DNA of 64,000 bases. It comes from Georgenia satyanarayanai (GTDB lineage Bacteria > Actinomycetota > Actinomycetes > Actinomycetales > Actinomycetaceae). Below are positions 9,097 to 16,394 of this stretch, piece by piece. The notes below the pieces were generated by a model. The model did not search any database and had not been told where the DNA came from. It saw only the letters and a program-made list of their open reading frames with translations. The stretch is taken from positions 62,001-126,000 of the forward strand of contig NZ_UETB01000006.1 of NCBI RefSeq assembly GCF_900116375.1, in the 5' to 3' direction. A program made the position numbers and the translations under genes. How positions within the stretch are numbered: position 1 is the first letter of the stretch; every line of letters starts with the position of its first letter.

Positions 9097-9132
9097 GTGG
9101 ACGGAACGTTTCCCAAATGGGGCCCGAGGCTC

Positions 9133-9138
9133 TAGAGT
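9133..9138 (+). promoter_or_regulatory. -10 candidate upstream of the HTH gene
   Basis: TAGAGT is placed about 49 bases before the ATG at 9187, leaving a leader that carries an AGGTAGGTGG ribosome binding site. The weak TTTCCC 18 bases upstream could be the -35. Confidence 0.35.
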
Positions 9139-9186
9139 CGTCGCGTATCTCCGCGCGAACGCGCCAAAAATGACAGGTAGGTGGAC

Positions 9187-9396
9187 ATGGCCGAGCAACA
9201 GGCACCGCGGTTCCTCACCGTGGCCGAGGTTGCCGAGCTCCTCCGGGTCTCGAAGATGACCGTCTACCGCATGGTGCACGCCGGGGAGATCCCCGCCGTC
9301 CGGGTGGGCCGCTCCTTCCGTGTCCCGCAGCTGGCCGTCGAGGAGATGCTCAGCAGTGGCATCGGCGACTGGTCCCCGGAGTCCCAGGCCCGCTGA
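9187..9396 (+). CDS. excisionase-family (MerR-like) helix-turn-helix protein
   Basis: This 69-residue DNA-binding protein consists almost wholly of an Xis/BldC-type winged HTH: FLTVAEVAELLRVSKMTVYR (helix-turn-helix), a GEIPAVRVGRSFRVP wing, and a short helix VEEML. Such proteins are often named excisionase, but in actinobacteria close relatives of this gene (such as mycobacterial Rv0500A, recalled) sit next to the bS22 gene and are chromosomal regulators, not phage functions. No integrase or att site is near. The ATG at 9187 is preferred to the GTG two codons upstream because of SD spacing. Target genes are unknown. Confidence 0.85.
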   Translation: MAEQQAPRFLTVAEVAELLRVSKMTVYRMVHAGEIPAVRVGRSFRVPQLAVEEMLSSGIGDWSPESQAR

Positions 9397-9439
9397 GCCT
9401 GCCCTCGCGCGCGGGGCGTGGTCGCGAGACGATCACGCG

Positions 9440-10600
9440 ATGGCGCTCACCCGAACCCTGCTCATCGTCCTGGCCGGCGGCGCGGGATCCCGGCTGGAGA
9501 CGCTCACCGAGCACCGCGCCAAGCCGGCGTTGCGCTTCGGTGGCAGCCACCGGCTCATCGACTTCCCGCTGTCCAACGCCGCCAACAGCGGGGTGAGGGA
9601 CGTGTGGGTCCTCGAGCAGTTCGAGCCCGAGTCGATCACCCAGCACCTCGCGGGTGGCCGGCCCTGGGACCTGGACCGCTCCCGCGGCGGGCTCATGCTC
9701 CTGGGGCCCCACCGCGGTGACGAGCGCGAGGGCTGGCACGCCGGCACGGCCGACGCGCTGTGGCGCAAGGCCGACCGCATCCGCGAGCACGACCCGGAGG
9801 TCGTCGTCGTCGCCTCCGCCGACGCCGTCTACCGGATGGACTACGCCGACGTCGTCGCGCGCCACGTCGCCGGCGACGCCGAGGTCACCATGGTCACCAC
9901 CCGTCACGACGGCGACTGCTCGCGCTACGGCGTCGTCCGCGTCGAGGAGGGACGGGTGACCGACTACCTCCTCAAGCCCGACGACCCACCCACGCGGATC
10001 GTGACGACGGAGGTCTTCGCCTTCACACCCGCCGCCCTGCTCACGACGCTCGAGACCTACGCGGACGAGGCCGATGAGGACGGCCTGGGCGACCTGGGCG
10101 AGCAGGTCCTGCCGGCGATGGTGGGCCGTGGCGCCGCCGCGGAGTACCGGCACACCGCCTACTGGCAGGACGTCGGCACGGTCGAGGCCTACTGGTCGGC
10201 CCACATGGAGCTGCTCGAGCAGCCTCCCTTCGACCTCGACGACCCGGCGTGGCCGGTCCGCACCCCCGCCCAGCGGCACGTCGGCGCCCGGGTCCACGCC
10301 CGCGGGCAGGTCGAGGACTCCCTGCTCTCGCCCGGGGTCGTCGTCGAGGGCACGGTGAGGCGCAGCGTCCTCGCCCCGGGCGTGCAGGTGGCGCCGGGCG
10401 CACAGGTCGTCGACTCCGTGCTCCTCGACGACGTGCGGGTGGGACCCGGCGCCACGGTGCGGCGCAGCGTCGTCGACGAGGGGGCGCGCGTGCGTGGTCG
10501 CGCGGAGGTCGGCGGGGACGGCGAGGTCACCCTGGTGGGGGCCGGCAGCGTCGTCCACCCGCGCAAGCGCATACCCGCCGGCGGGCGCTACCCGGGGTGA
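9440..10600 (+). CDS. GlgC-like sugar nucleotidyltransferase (divergent paralog)
   Basis: This 386-residue protein resembles ADP-glucose pyrophosphorylase, the nucleotidyltransferase that commits glucose-1-phosphate to glycogen. The N-terminal domain shows LAGGAGSRLETLTEHRAKPA, FGGSHRLIDFPLSNAANSG and a WHAGTADALW segment; YWQDVGTVEAYW is also kept; the C-terminal third is a left-handed beta-helix with hexapeptide repeats. Departures from GlgC consensus are visible: GGRGTRL reads GGAGSRL and the FVEKP sugar-binding motif reads YLLKP (Lys kept, Glu lost). It may use another substrate or be a GlgD-like non-catalytic form. The ATG at 9440 follows the HTH gene by 43 bases. Confidence 0.82.
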   Translation: MALTRTLLIVLAGGAGSRLETLTEHRAKPALRFGGSHRLIDFPLSNAANSGVRDVWVLEQFEPESITQHLAGGRPWDLDRSRGGLMLLGPHRGDEREGWHAGTADALWRKADRIREHDPEVVVVASADAVYRMDYADVVARHVAGDAEVTMVTTRHDGDCSRYGVVRVEEGRVTDYLLKPDDPPTRIVTTEVFAFTPAALLTTLETYADEADEDGLGDLGEQVLPAMVGRGAAAEYRHTAYWQDVGTVEAYWSAHMELLEQPPFDLDDPAWPVRTPAQRHVGARVHARGQVEDSLLSPGVVVEGTVRRSVLAPGVQVAPGAQVVDSVLLDDVRVGPGATVRRSVVDEGARVRGRAEVGGDGEVTLVGAGSVVHPRKRIPAGGRYPG

Positions 10601-10637
10601 CCTGCGTCGCAGAGCCGCGAGGAGGACGCGGAGGCGG

Positions 10638-10643
10638 TAGACT
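10638..10643 (+). promoter_or_regulatory. -10 candidate for the bS22 gene
   Basis: TAGACT would start transcription near 10650, giving a leader of about 58 bases before the bS22 ATG at 10709. No clear -35 is seen. Confidence 0.4.
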
Positions 10644-10708
10644 CGCCGAGTTCAGCGTGTAGTCCCGCGCGCCACCATCCGGCACCACCCACAGCACTGC
10701 GAGGTCCC

Positions 10709-10807
10709 ATGGGCTCTGTCATCAAGAAGCGCCGCAAGCGTATGTCGAAGAAGAAGCACCGCAAGCTGCTTCGCAAGACGCGCCACCAGCGTCGCAACAA
10801 GAAGTGA
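10709..10807 (+). CDS. 30S ribosomal protein bS22 (AURKAIP1/COX24 domain)
   Basis: This is a 32-residue, extremely basic protein beginning [19 protein letters not shown] and ending RRNKK. It is nearly identical over its length to the mycobacterial protein found by cryo-EM near the decoding centre of the 30S subunit and named bS22; in annotations it is often called an AURKAIP1/COX24-domain protein. The size, start [18 protein letters not shown] and absence of any other residue types make the match convincing. It is too short for default gene callers. A perfect 12-bp hairpin follows seven bases after the stop. The HTH gene upstream is the usual neighbour in mycobacteria. Confidence 0.93.
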   Translation: MGSVIKKRRKRMSKKKHRKLLRKTRHQRRNKK

Positions 10808-10813
10808 TCGCCT

Positions 10814-10840
10814 CCAGGCCCGGCAGACTGCCGGGCCTGG
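10814..10840. terminator. perfect hairpin between bS22 and the convergent phosphatase gene
   Basis: A 12-bp perfect stem (CCAGGCCCGGCA and TGCCGGGCCTGG) with a 3-base loop lies between two convergent genes. It has no U-tract and is symmetric, so it probably terminates both transcripts. Confidence 0.7.
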
Positions 10841-10855
10841 CGCATGTCCGGCCTC

Positions 10856-11674
10856 CTACGAGCCGATGAGCCGGCGGCGCAGGGCGCGCAGCACGGCCGT
10901 CGCCGCCCACACCGCCCCCGCCCAGCCGGCGCCCCGCACCCCCGTGCGCACGTCCTTCTTCACGTCCCGGCGCCGGCGGCGGAAGTCGCGCACCGGCCAG
11001 CCCGCGTCCACGGCGTGCAGCCGCATCCGCGGCTCGGGGTTGATCGCGCACGGTGAGCCGACGGTCGAGAGCAGCGGGATGTCGTTCACCGAGTCGCCGT
11101 AGGCGTGGCTGCGGGCGAGGTCGATGCCCCGCTCCTGCGCCAGGGCCAGGACGTTGGCCTTCTTGCCCTCCCCGTGGAGCATGTTGCCGCGCAGCTCGCC
11201 GGTGTAGACACCGTCCTCGTGCTCGGCGATGGTGCCCAGCGCGCCGGTGGCACCGAGCCGCCCGGCGATGAGGTCGGCGATCTCGGCGGGGGTGGCGGAG
11301 ACGAGCCAGACCTCGTGCCCCGCGGCGAGGTGCTCCTCGATGAGGGCTCGCGCGCCGGGGAAGATCTTGTTGGCCAGGACCTGGTCGTAGACCTCCTCGC
11401 CGATCGAGATGATCTCGGCGACGGTCCGGCCGCGGACGATGCCCAGTGCCCGGGACCGCACCGCGGCGATGCGCCGCACGTCCTCCCCCAGCAGGAAGTA
11501 GCGCACCGAGTGGCCGGCGAAGAAGGCGATGTCGCGCAGCCCGAAGAAGTCGCGCCGGTACAGCTCGCGGGCCAGGTGGTAGGCGCTGGCCCCGCGGATG
11601 ATCGTGTTGTCGACGTCGAAGAAGGCTGCGACCACGGCGCCGTCACGTCCGGGACCCTCCGTCGTCGCGTGCAC
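10856..11674 (-). CDS. HAD-IB family phosphatase (SerB1-like)
   Basis: This 272-residue haloacid-dehalogenase superfamily hydrolase has the nucleophile motif FFDVDNT (D20, general acid D22), the motif II SATPAE region, Lys in the GEGKKANV segment and motif III GDSVND. The overall form AAFFDVDNT...GDSVNDIPLL matches mycobacterial SerB1 (Rv0505c, recalled), annotated as a possible phosphoserine phosphatase, although the physiological substrate is not settled. The C-terminal 45 residues are basic and end in a hydrophobic segment (WAGAVWAATAVLRAL), suggesting loose membrane attachment. The GTG start at 11674 sits six bases after a TAGGCT box. Confidence 0.87.
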   Translation of the reverse strand: MHATTEGPGRDGAVVAAFFDVDNTIIRGASAYHLARELYRRDFFGLRDIAFFAGHSVRYFLLGEDVRRIAAVRSRALGIVRGRTVAEIISIGEEVYDQVLANKIFPGARALIEEHLAAGHEVWLVSATPAEIADLIAGRLGATGALGTIAEHEDGVYTGELRGNMLHGEGKKANVLALAQERGIDLARSHAYGDSVNDIPLLSTVGSPCAINPEPRMRLHAVDAGWPVRDFRRRRRDVKKDVRTGVRGAGWAGAVWAATAVLRALRRRLIGS

Positions 11675-11680
11675 GTCCCC

Positions 11681-11686
11681 AGCCTA
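11681..11686 (-). promoter_or_regulatory. -10 element of a leaderless promoter (HAD phosphatase)
   Basis: Minus-strand TAGGCT, then six bases, then the GTG at 11674. It is back-to-back with the promoter of the glutaredoxin-like gene, with only 12 bases between the two hexamers. Confidence 0.55.
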
Positions 11687-11698
11687 GGGCGCCGCACG

Positions 11699-11704
11699 TA
11701 GGAT
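11699..11704 (+). promoter_or_regulatory. -10 element of a leaderless promoter (glutaredoxin-like)
   Basis: TAGGAT, six bases, then the GTG at 11711. Confidence 0.55.
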
Positions 11705-11710
11705 CGGCGC

Positions 11711-11980
11711 GTGCCCGAGTCCCGAGTGGTCCTCTACTCCCGTGCCGGCTGCCACCTGTGCGACGAGGCGCGTGCCGTCGTCGTCGCGGAGTGCGACCGT
11801 GCGCAGGTCCCGTGGCGGGAGGTCGACGTCGACGCCGACCCGCAGCTGCAGGCCCGCTACGGGGAGTACGTGCCCGTCGTCGAGGTCGACGGCACCGTCC
11901 AGGGCTTCTGGCAGCTGGACCCCGTCCGCGTGCGGACGGCGCTCGCCGCCCCCCGTCCTCCCCACAGCGCCGAGAGCTGA
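11711..11980 (+). CDS. glutaredoxin-family thiol protein
   Basis: This 89-residue thioredoxin-fold protein has a C14-H-L-C17 active site near the N terminus (VVLYSRAGCHLCDEAR) and the cis-Pro loop YVPVVEVDG. It belongs to the glutaredoxin-like DUF836 group, cytoplasmic dithiol oxidoreductases whose partners are mostly unknown. In M. tuberculosis a homolog (Rv0508, recalled) lies near serB1, as here. The stop codon lies inside a long terminator-like inverted repeat. Family is clear; the substrate is not. Confidence 0.88.
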   Translation: MPESRVVLYSRAGCHLCDEARAVVVAECDRAQVPWREVDVDADPQLQARYGEYVPVVEVDGTVQGFWQLDPVRVRTALAAPRPPHSAES

Positions 11981-12011
11981 GCTCGTCCGGGGACGAGCTC
12001 AGCTCTCGGCG
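11968..12011. terminator. 20-bp perfect inverted repeat, bidirectional terminator
   Basis: The arms CGCCGAGAGCTGAGCTCGTC and its exact complement flank a 4-base loop. The repeat begins inside the last codons of the glutaredoxin-like gene and ends 15 bases before the yceI stop, so it separates convergent genes. The stem is unusually long and perfect. Confidence 0.75.
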
Positions 12012-12025
12012 GGGTCCGGGGAGCG

Positions 12026-12556
12026 TCAGCCCGCGATCGCGGAGATCTCCATGGCGATGCGGATCTTGTCGCCGACGAGCACGCCGCCGGTCTCGAGGGC
12101 GGCGTTCCAGGTGAGGCCGAACTCCTTGCGGGAGACCTCGGTGGTGGCGGAGAAACCGACCCGCTTGTTGCCGAAGGGGTCGGTCGCCGCGCCGTTGTAC
12201 TCGACCGCGAGGGCGACAGGCTTGGTCACCCCGTTGATGGTGAGGTCGCCGTGGACGGTGAACTCCTCACCACTGCCCTCGACGCCGGTGCTGGAGAAGG
12301 TCCAGGTGGGCTTGTTCTCGGAGTCCCAGAAGTCGGCGGAGCGCAGGTGGTTGTCACGGTTCTCGTCGCGCGTGTCGACGGAGCCGGACTGGATCGTCAC
12401 GTTGACCGCGGAGTCGGCGAAGCTCTCGGCGACGGTGATGTCGCCGGCGAACTCGGTGAACTGGCCGCGGACCTTGGAGATGCCGGCGTGACGGACGGTG
12501 AAGCCGACCTCCGTGTGCGACGGGTCGATGGTGTAGGTGCCGGGTGCGAGGGTCAT
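12026..12556 (-). CDS. YceI family protein
   Basis: This 176-residue lipocalin-like protein has the family opening GTYTIDPSHTEVGFTVRHAGISKVRGQF (in part), the NxHLRSADFWDSE segment and the LTINGVTKPV strand. The fold binds a polyisoprenoid or similar lipid in a deep hydrophobic channel. E. coli YceI is periplasmic, but this copy lacks a signal peptide and is probably cytoplasmic, as in most actinobacterial homologs. Function in polyprenoid handling is inferred from structure only. The upstream palindrome at 12588 suggests repressor control. Confidence 0.88.
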   Translation of the reverse strand: MTLAPGTYTIDPSHTEVGFTVRHAGISKVRGQFTEFAGDITVAESFADSAVNVTIQSGSVDTRDENRDNHLRSADFWDSENKPTWTFSSTGVEGSGEEFTVHGDLTINGVTKPVALAVEYNGAATDPFGNKRVGFSATTEVSRKEFGLTWNAALETGGVLVGDKIRIAMEISAIAG

Positions 12557-12587
12557 GGGGTGGACCTCCAGGTTGATGCAGACGTAC

Positions 12588-12599
12588 TTGACTGTTCAA
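12588..12599. promoter_or_regulatory. operator candidate upstream of yceI
   Basis: TTGACTGTTCAA has four-base half-sites (TTGA and TCAA) with four central bases. It lies 31 bases upstream of the yceI start in an unusually A+T-rich patch. The form resembles MarR-family operators, which often control yceI genes, but no marR gene is in the window. Confidence 0.4.
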
Positions 12600-12725
12600 C
12601 CATAAACGGGTCGGCGCCGGTGTGCAAGGCCGTCCCCCTTCCCGTGCCGAGGGGTGGGACGGACCTCACCGCTGGTGCCAGGGGGCCGGGGACCTGGCAG
12701 CCGCGGAGTTTGCGACACTAGGGGC

Positions 12726-13424
12726 ATGTCCCGAACGACGGTGCACCTCCTGCGCCACGGCGAGGTCCACAACCCCGGCGGCGTCCTGTACGGCCGGCTC
12801 GAGGGTTTCCGCCTGTCCGACCGTGGGCAGCAGATGGCGCGGCGGGTGGCCGAGGTCCTCCACGGCAACGGGCACGACCTCCGCCTCGTCCTCGCCTCCC
12901 CGCTCCAGCGCGCGCAGGAGACGGCACGTCCCACGGCTCAGGCCTTCGGGCTCGAGGTCGGCACCGACGAGCGCCTCATCGAGGCCGCCAACGACTTCGA
13001 GGGCACGACCGTCGGCAGCCAGCGGGCCCGGCTCGCCAGCCCCCGCTACTGGCGCCGCTACGTCAACCCCGCCCGGCCCAGCTGGGGCGAGCCCTACCGC
13101 GACCAGGTCGCCCGGATGACGGCCGCCGTGGGCGAGACCCGCCGCCGCCTCGAGGCGCAGGACGGCGGCGAGGCCCTCCTCGTCAGCCACCAGCTGCCCA
13201 TCTGGGTCACCCGCCTCTTCCTCGAGCGCCGGCCGCTGTGGCACGACCCGCGCAAGCGGCAGTGCTCCCTCGCCTCCCTCACCTCCCTCACCTTCGACGG
13301 TCCCCGGCTCGTGGGCCTGGCCTACTGGGAGCCGGCCGCGGACCTCGTCGCCGGTGCCCTCGACCTCCTGCCCGGCGCCTCCGGTGCGGCGATCCCGCGC
13401 GCGGACGCCGAGGGCCGCGCATGA
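12726..13424 (+). CDS. histidine phosphatase (phosphoglycerate mutase-like) family protein
   Basis: This 232-residue protein has the branch's RHG motif (VHLLRHGEV, phosphorylated His about residue 10), the second Arg region ASPLQRAQET, and the distal catalytic His in LLVSHQLP. Substrates of such proteins range from phosphoglycerate to small phosphoesters and cannot be told here. It opens the cytochrome c maturation operon and overlaps resA by four bases (ATGA). The same order occurs at mycobacterial Rv0525-Rv0529 (recalled), implying a conserved but unexplained link to cytochrome c biogenesis or redox metabolism. The ATG at 12726 is chosen over an upstream low-complexity extension. Confidence 0.9.
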   Translation: MSRTTVHLLRHGEVHNPGGVLYGRLEGFRLSDRGQQMARRVAEVLHGNGHDLRLVLASPLQRAQETARPTAQAFGLEVGTDERLIEAANDFEGTTVGSQRARLASPRYWRRYVNPARPSWGEPYRDQVARMTAAVGETRRRLEAQDGGEALLVSHQLPIWVTRLFLERRPLWHDPRKRQCSLASLTSLTFDGPRLVGLAYWEPAADLVAGALDLLPGASGAAIPRADAEGRA

Positions 13425-14005
13425 GGCGGGCGGCACGGGCCCTGGCCGCCCTCGCGCTCACCGCGCTGACCCTGGCCGGCTGCGCCCCCGCGTCGGACAC
13501 GCCGCAGGACACGACCGGGGCGGGCTACCAGGCCGGCGACGGCTCGTGGACCACGTGGGAGCAGGGTGAGCGCACCGGCCCCGTCGAGCTCGCCGGCACC
13601 ACCTACGAGGGCGCGGACGTGGCGCTCGCCGACTGGCGCGGCGACGTCGTCGTCCTCAACTTCTGGTACGCCGCGTGCCCACCGTGCCGCGCGGAGGCGC
13701 CCGACCTCGCCGCGATCCACGCGGACTACGCCGAGGACGGCGTCCGGCTGCTCGGCGTCAACCCGCGCGACGACGCCGCCACCGCCCAGGCCTTCGAACG
13801 CAGCTTCGAGGTGCCCTACCCGAGCCTCCACGACGAGGCCGCCCGCGGGGTCGCGGCGCTCCAGGGAGTCGTGCCCCTCCAGGCGATGCCGACGACGGTC
13901 GTGCTCGACGCCGAGGGCCGGGTGGCCGGCCGTGTCCTCGGACAGATCGACGCCGCCGTGGTGCGCGGCATGATCGACGACGTCCTCGCCGAGGCGGCCC
14001 GGTGA
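13421..14005 (+). CDS. resA: ResA/TlpA-family thiol-disulfide oxidoreductase lipoprotein
   Basis: This 194-residue extracytoplasmic thioredoxin keeps the heme-binding cysteines of apocytochrome c reduced. It has a lipoprotein signal with lipobox LAGC (Cys about residue 22), then a TlpA-like thioredoxin fold with FWYAACPPCRAE (active-site C86 and C89) and a cis-Pro loop QAMPTTVVLD. It is anchored outside the membrane and should receive electrons from CcdA, encoded next. Overlaps of four bases with both neighbours (ATGA and GTGA) indicate translational coupling. All key residues are present. Confidence 0.93.
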   Translation: MRRAARALAALALTALTLAGCAPASDTPQDTTGAGYQAGDGSWTTWEQGERTGPVELAGTTYEGADVALADWRGDVVVLNFWYAACPPCRAEAPDLAAIHADYAEDGVRLLGVNPRDDAATAQAFERSFEVPYPSLHDEAARGVAALQGVVPLQAMPTTVVLDAEGRVAGRVLGQIDAAVVRGMIDDVLAEAAR

Positions 14006-14805
14006 GCTGGGACGGCATCGCCGAGACCTTCCAGGCCACCGTCCTGAGCGGCTCGCTGCTCGCCGCCGTGCCCGTGGCGCTCCTGGCCGGCGCGATCTCC
14101 TTCGCCTCCCCCTGCGTCCTGCCGCTCATCCCCGGCTACGTCGGCTACCTGGGCGGGATGGCCGGCACGCTCGGCCAGGCGCCGGGAGAGACCGGCCGGA
14201 CGACGACGGCGACGGCCGCGCGCACCGGACAGGGGCGCCTGCTCCTCGGCGTGCTGCTGTTCGTCCTCGGCTTCAGTGCCGTCTTCGTGCTCCTCGGCGT
14301 CGTCTTCGGGGCGCTGGGGGTGGCCCTCGCGCCGTGGCTGGACGTCATCACCCGGGTGATGGGCGTCGTCGTCATCCTCATGGGCCTGGCGTTCATGGGC
14401 GCCGTGCCCTTCCTCCAGCGTGACCGCCGGCTGCACCTCAGCCCCCGGGCCGGGCTGTGGGGCGCGCCGCTGCTCGGCGTGGTCTTCGGTCTGGGCTGGG
14501 CCCCGTGCATCGGCCCCACCCTCTCCGCGGTGCTCCTCCTGTCCCTGGACGGGGGCGACCCCGCCCGCGGTGCGTTGCTCGCCGCCGCCTACTGCCTGGG
14601 CCTGGGCGTGCCGTTCGTCGTCATCGCGCTGCTGTACTCGCGCACGACGCGCGCCTTGGGCTTCCTGCGCCGCCACCGCCTGACGATCATGCGGGTCGGT
14701 GGCGCGATGCTCGTCCTCGTCGGCCTCGCGCTCGTCACCGGGCTGTGGGGGCACTTCGCGAGCTGGGTGCAGGGCCTGGTCGCCGGCTTCGTGACGGTGG
14801 TGTGA
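14002..14805 (+). CDS. ccdA: cytochrome c biogenesis protein CcdA
   Basis: This 267-residue membrane protein has about six transmembrane segments and passes reducing power from cytoplasmic thioredoxin across the membrane to ResA. The two redox cysteines sit in the diagnostic motifs FASPCVLPLIPGY (near residue 36) and GWAPCIGPTLSA (near residue 170). A 20-residue Thr/Arg-rich cytoplasmic loop separates the halves. The GTG at 14002 overlaps the resA stop as GTGA. It belongs to the short CcdA class of system II. Confidence 0.94.
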   Translation: MSWDGIAETFQATVLSGSLLAAVPVALLAGAISFASPCVLPLIPGYVGYLGGMAGTLGQAPGETGRTTTATAARTGQGRLLLGVLLFVLGFSAVFVLLGVVFGALGVALAPWLDVITRVMGVVVILMGLAFMGAVPFLQRDRRLHLSPRAGLWGAPLLGVVFGLGWAPCIGPTLSAVLLLSLDGGDPARGALLAAAYCLGLGVPFVVIALLYSRTTRALGFLRRHRLTIMRVGGAMLVLVGLALVTGLWGHFASWVQGLVAGFVTVV

Positions 14806-16394
14806 TGAGCTACCGCCCCGAGGGCCTGCGCACGATGGACGAGGCCGACGGCGCACCGGCGCCGGCCTCCGCCCCCGCCGGGATCGGCGTCCGCGGCTGG
14901 CTGCGCTGGGCCTGGCGCCAGCTCACCTCGATGCGGGTGGCCCTGCTCCTCCTCATGCTGCTCGCCCTCGCGGCGCTGCCGGGGGCCTTCTTCCCGCAGC
15001 GGCCGCAGGACCCGGCGGCGGTGGCCGCCTACTACGCCGACAACCCCGGCGCCGCGGAGTGGCTGGAGCGGTTCGGCCTCTTCGACGTCTACGGCGCCCC
15101 GTGGTTCGCCGCGATCTACCTGCTGCTGTTCGTCTCGCTCGTCGGCTGCATCCTGCCCCGCACGCGTGCCCACGTGCGGGCGCTGCGGGCCGCGCCCTCG
15201 CGGGTGCCGCGCCGCCTGGGCCGCTTCCCCGTCCACGCCACCCACACGACCACGGCGTCCGCCGAGGAGGTCGCCCGCGCGGTGCGTCGCGCCCTGGGCC
15301 GGCGCTTCCGGGTCGCCGGGACGGCGGAGGGGATCAGTGCCGAGCGCGGCTACCTCCGGGAGACCGGCAACATCGTCTTCCACCTCTCGCTGGTGGGCGT
15401 GCTCGTCGCCCTGGGCGCCGGTCAGATGCTCAGCTACCGCGGGCAGGCCGTCGTCGTCGAGGGCCGCTCCTTCGCCAACGCGCTCGTCGACTACGACTCC
15501 TTCACCCCCGGCACGCTCGTCGACACCGACGACCTCGAGCCCTTCACCGTCACCCTCGACGAGCTCACCTCCGAGTTCACCTGGGACGCCCAGGCGCGTG
15601 ACTTCGCCGCGGACGTCACCATCACCCGGCCGGACGGTGAGAGCCGGAGCGACACCATCCGGGTCAACTACCCCGTCACCGCGGCCGGCGCGAACATCTA
15701 CCTCGCGGGCAACGGCTACGCCCCGCACCTGACCGTGCGGGACGCCGAGGGCGAGGTCGCCTTCTCCCAGCCGGTGCCGTTCCTGCCGGAGGACGACTTC
15801 TACACCTCCCGCGGCGTCGTCAAGGTCCCCGACGTCTCGCCGGGGCTCGAGCAGCTCGGCTTCACCGGGTACCTGCTGCCCAGCGCCGTCGTCGACGAGG
15901 CGGGCGCACGCTCGGTGCACCCGCAGCCCAACGCGCCCCTCGTCGTCCTCGACGTCTACACCGGTGACCTCGGCCTGGACGACGGCGTCCCGCAGAACGT
16001 CTACGAGCTCGACACCGAGGGGATGACCCCGGTGACGGTGGGCGAGGAGCCGGCCACGATCCTCATCGAGCCCGGGCAGGAGGTCGAGCTGCCCGACGGC
16101 CTGGGCACCGTGACCTTCGACTCCCTGCCGCGCTTCGCCGCCCTCGACCTGCGCTACGACCCCTCGCTCACCGTGCTGCTCGTCTCCGCGCTCCTCGCCA
16201 TGGCCGGGCTGTCCGCGTCGCTCTTCGCGCCTCGCCGCCGCCTGTGGGTGAAGATCGGCACGGACGAGGACGGACGTACAGTTGTCGAGGCGGCCGCGCT
16301 CGCCCGCGGCGACGACCCCGGTCTCGAGCCCGAGCTCGAGCGCGTCATGACCGCAGTCCGGGCCGCCGCGCCCACGTCTCAGGAGGACACGTGA
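14805..16394 (+). CDS. resB: cytochrome c biogenesis protein ResB (Ccs1)
   Basis: ResB (529 residues) forms, with CcsB, the system II synthetase that attaches heme covalently to apocytochrome c outside the membrane. Three N-terminal transmembrane segments (from about residues 43, 95 and 190), a large extracytoplasmic domain of about 260 residues and a final transmembrane segment near residue 460 give the expected topology. The signature GNIVFHLSLVGVLVALG carries the conserved heme-handling His. The start codon overlaps the ccdA stop by one base. A long charged tail follows the last helix. Confidence 0.93.
   Translation: MSYRPEGLRTMDEADGAPAPASAPAGIGVRGWLRWAWRQLTSMRVALLLLMLLALAALPGAFFPQRPQDPAAVAAYYADNPGAAEWLERFGLFDVYGAPWFAAIYLLLFVSLVGCILPRTRAHVRALRAAPSRVPRRLGRFPVHATHTTTASAEEVARAVRRALGRRFRVAGTAEGISAERGYLRETGNIVFHLSLVGVLVALGAGQMLSYRGQAVVVEGRSFANALVDYDSFTPGTLVDTDDLEPFTVTLDELTSEFTWDAQARDFAADVTITRPDGESRSDTIRVNYPVTAAGANIYLAGNGYAPHLTVRDAEGEVAFSQPVPFLPEDDFYTSRGVVKVPDVSPGLEQLGFTGYLLPSAVVDEAGARSVHPQPNAPLVVLDVYTGDLGLDDGVPQNVYELDTEGMTPVTVGEEPATILIEPGQEVELPDGLGTVTFDSLPRFAALDLRYDPSLTVLLVSALLAMAGLSASLFAPRRRLWVKIGTDEDGRTVVEAAALARGDDPGLEPELERVMTAVRAAAPTSQEDT

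Noticed and set aside
9187-9396. Excisionase-like gene as evidence of a prophage or integrative element
   Set aside because: No integrase, att repeats or phage genes are near; BldC/Xis-type HTH proteins next to bS22 are chromosomal in actinobacteria.
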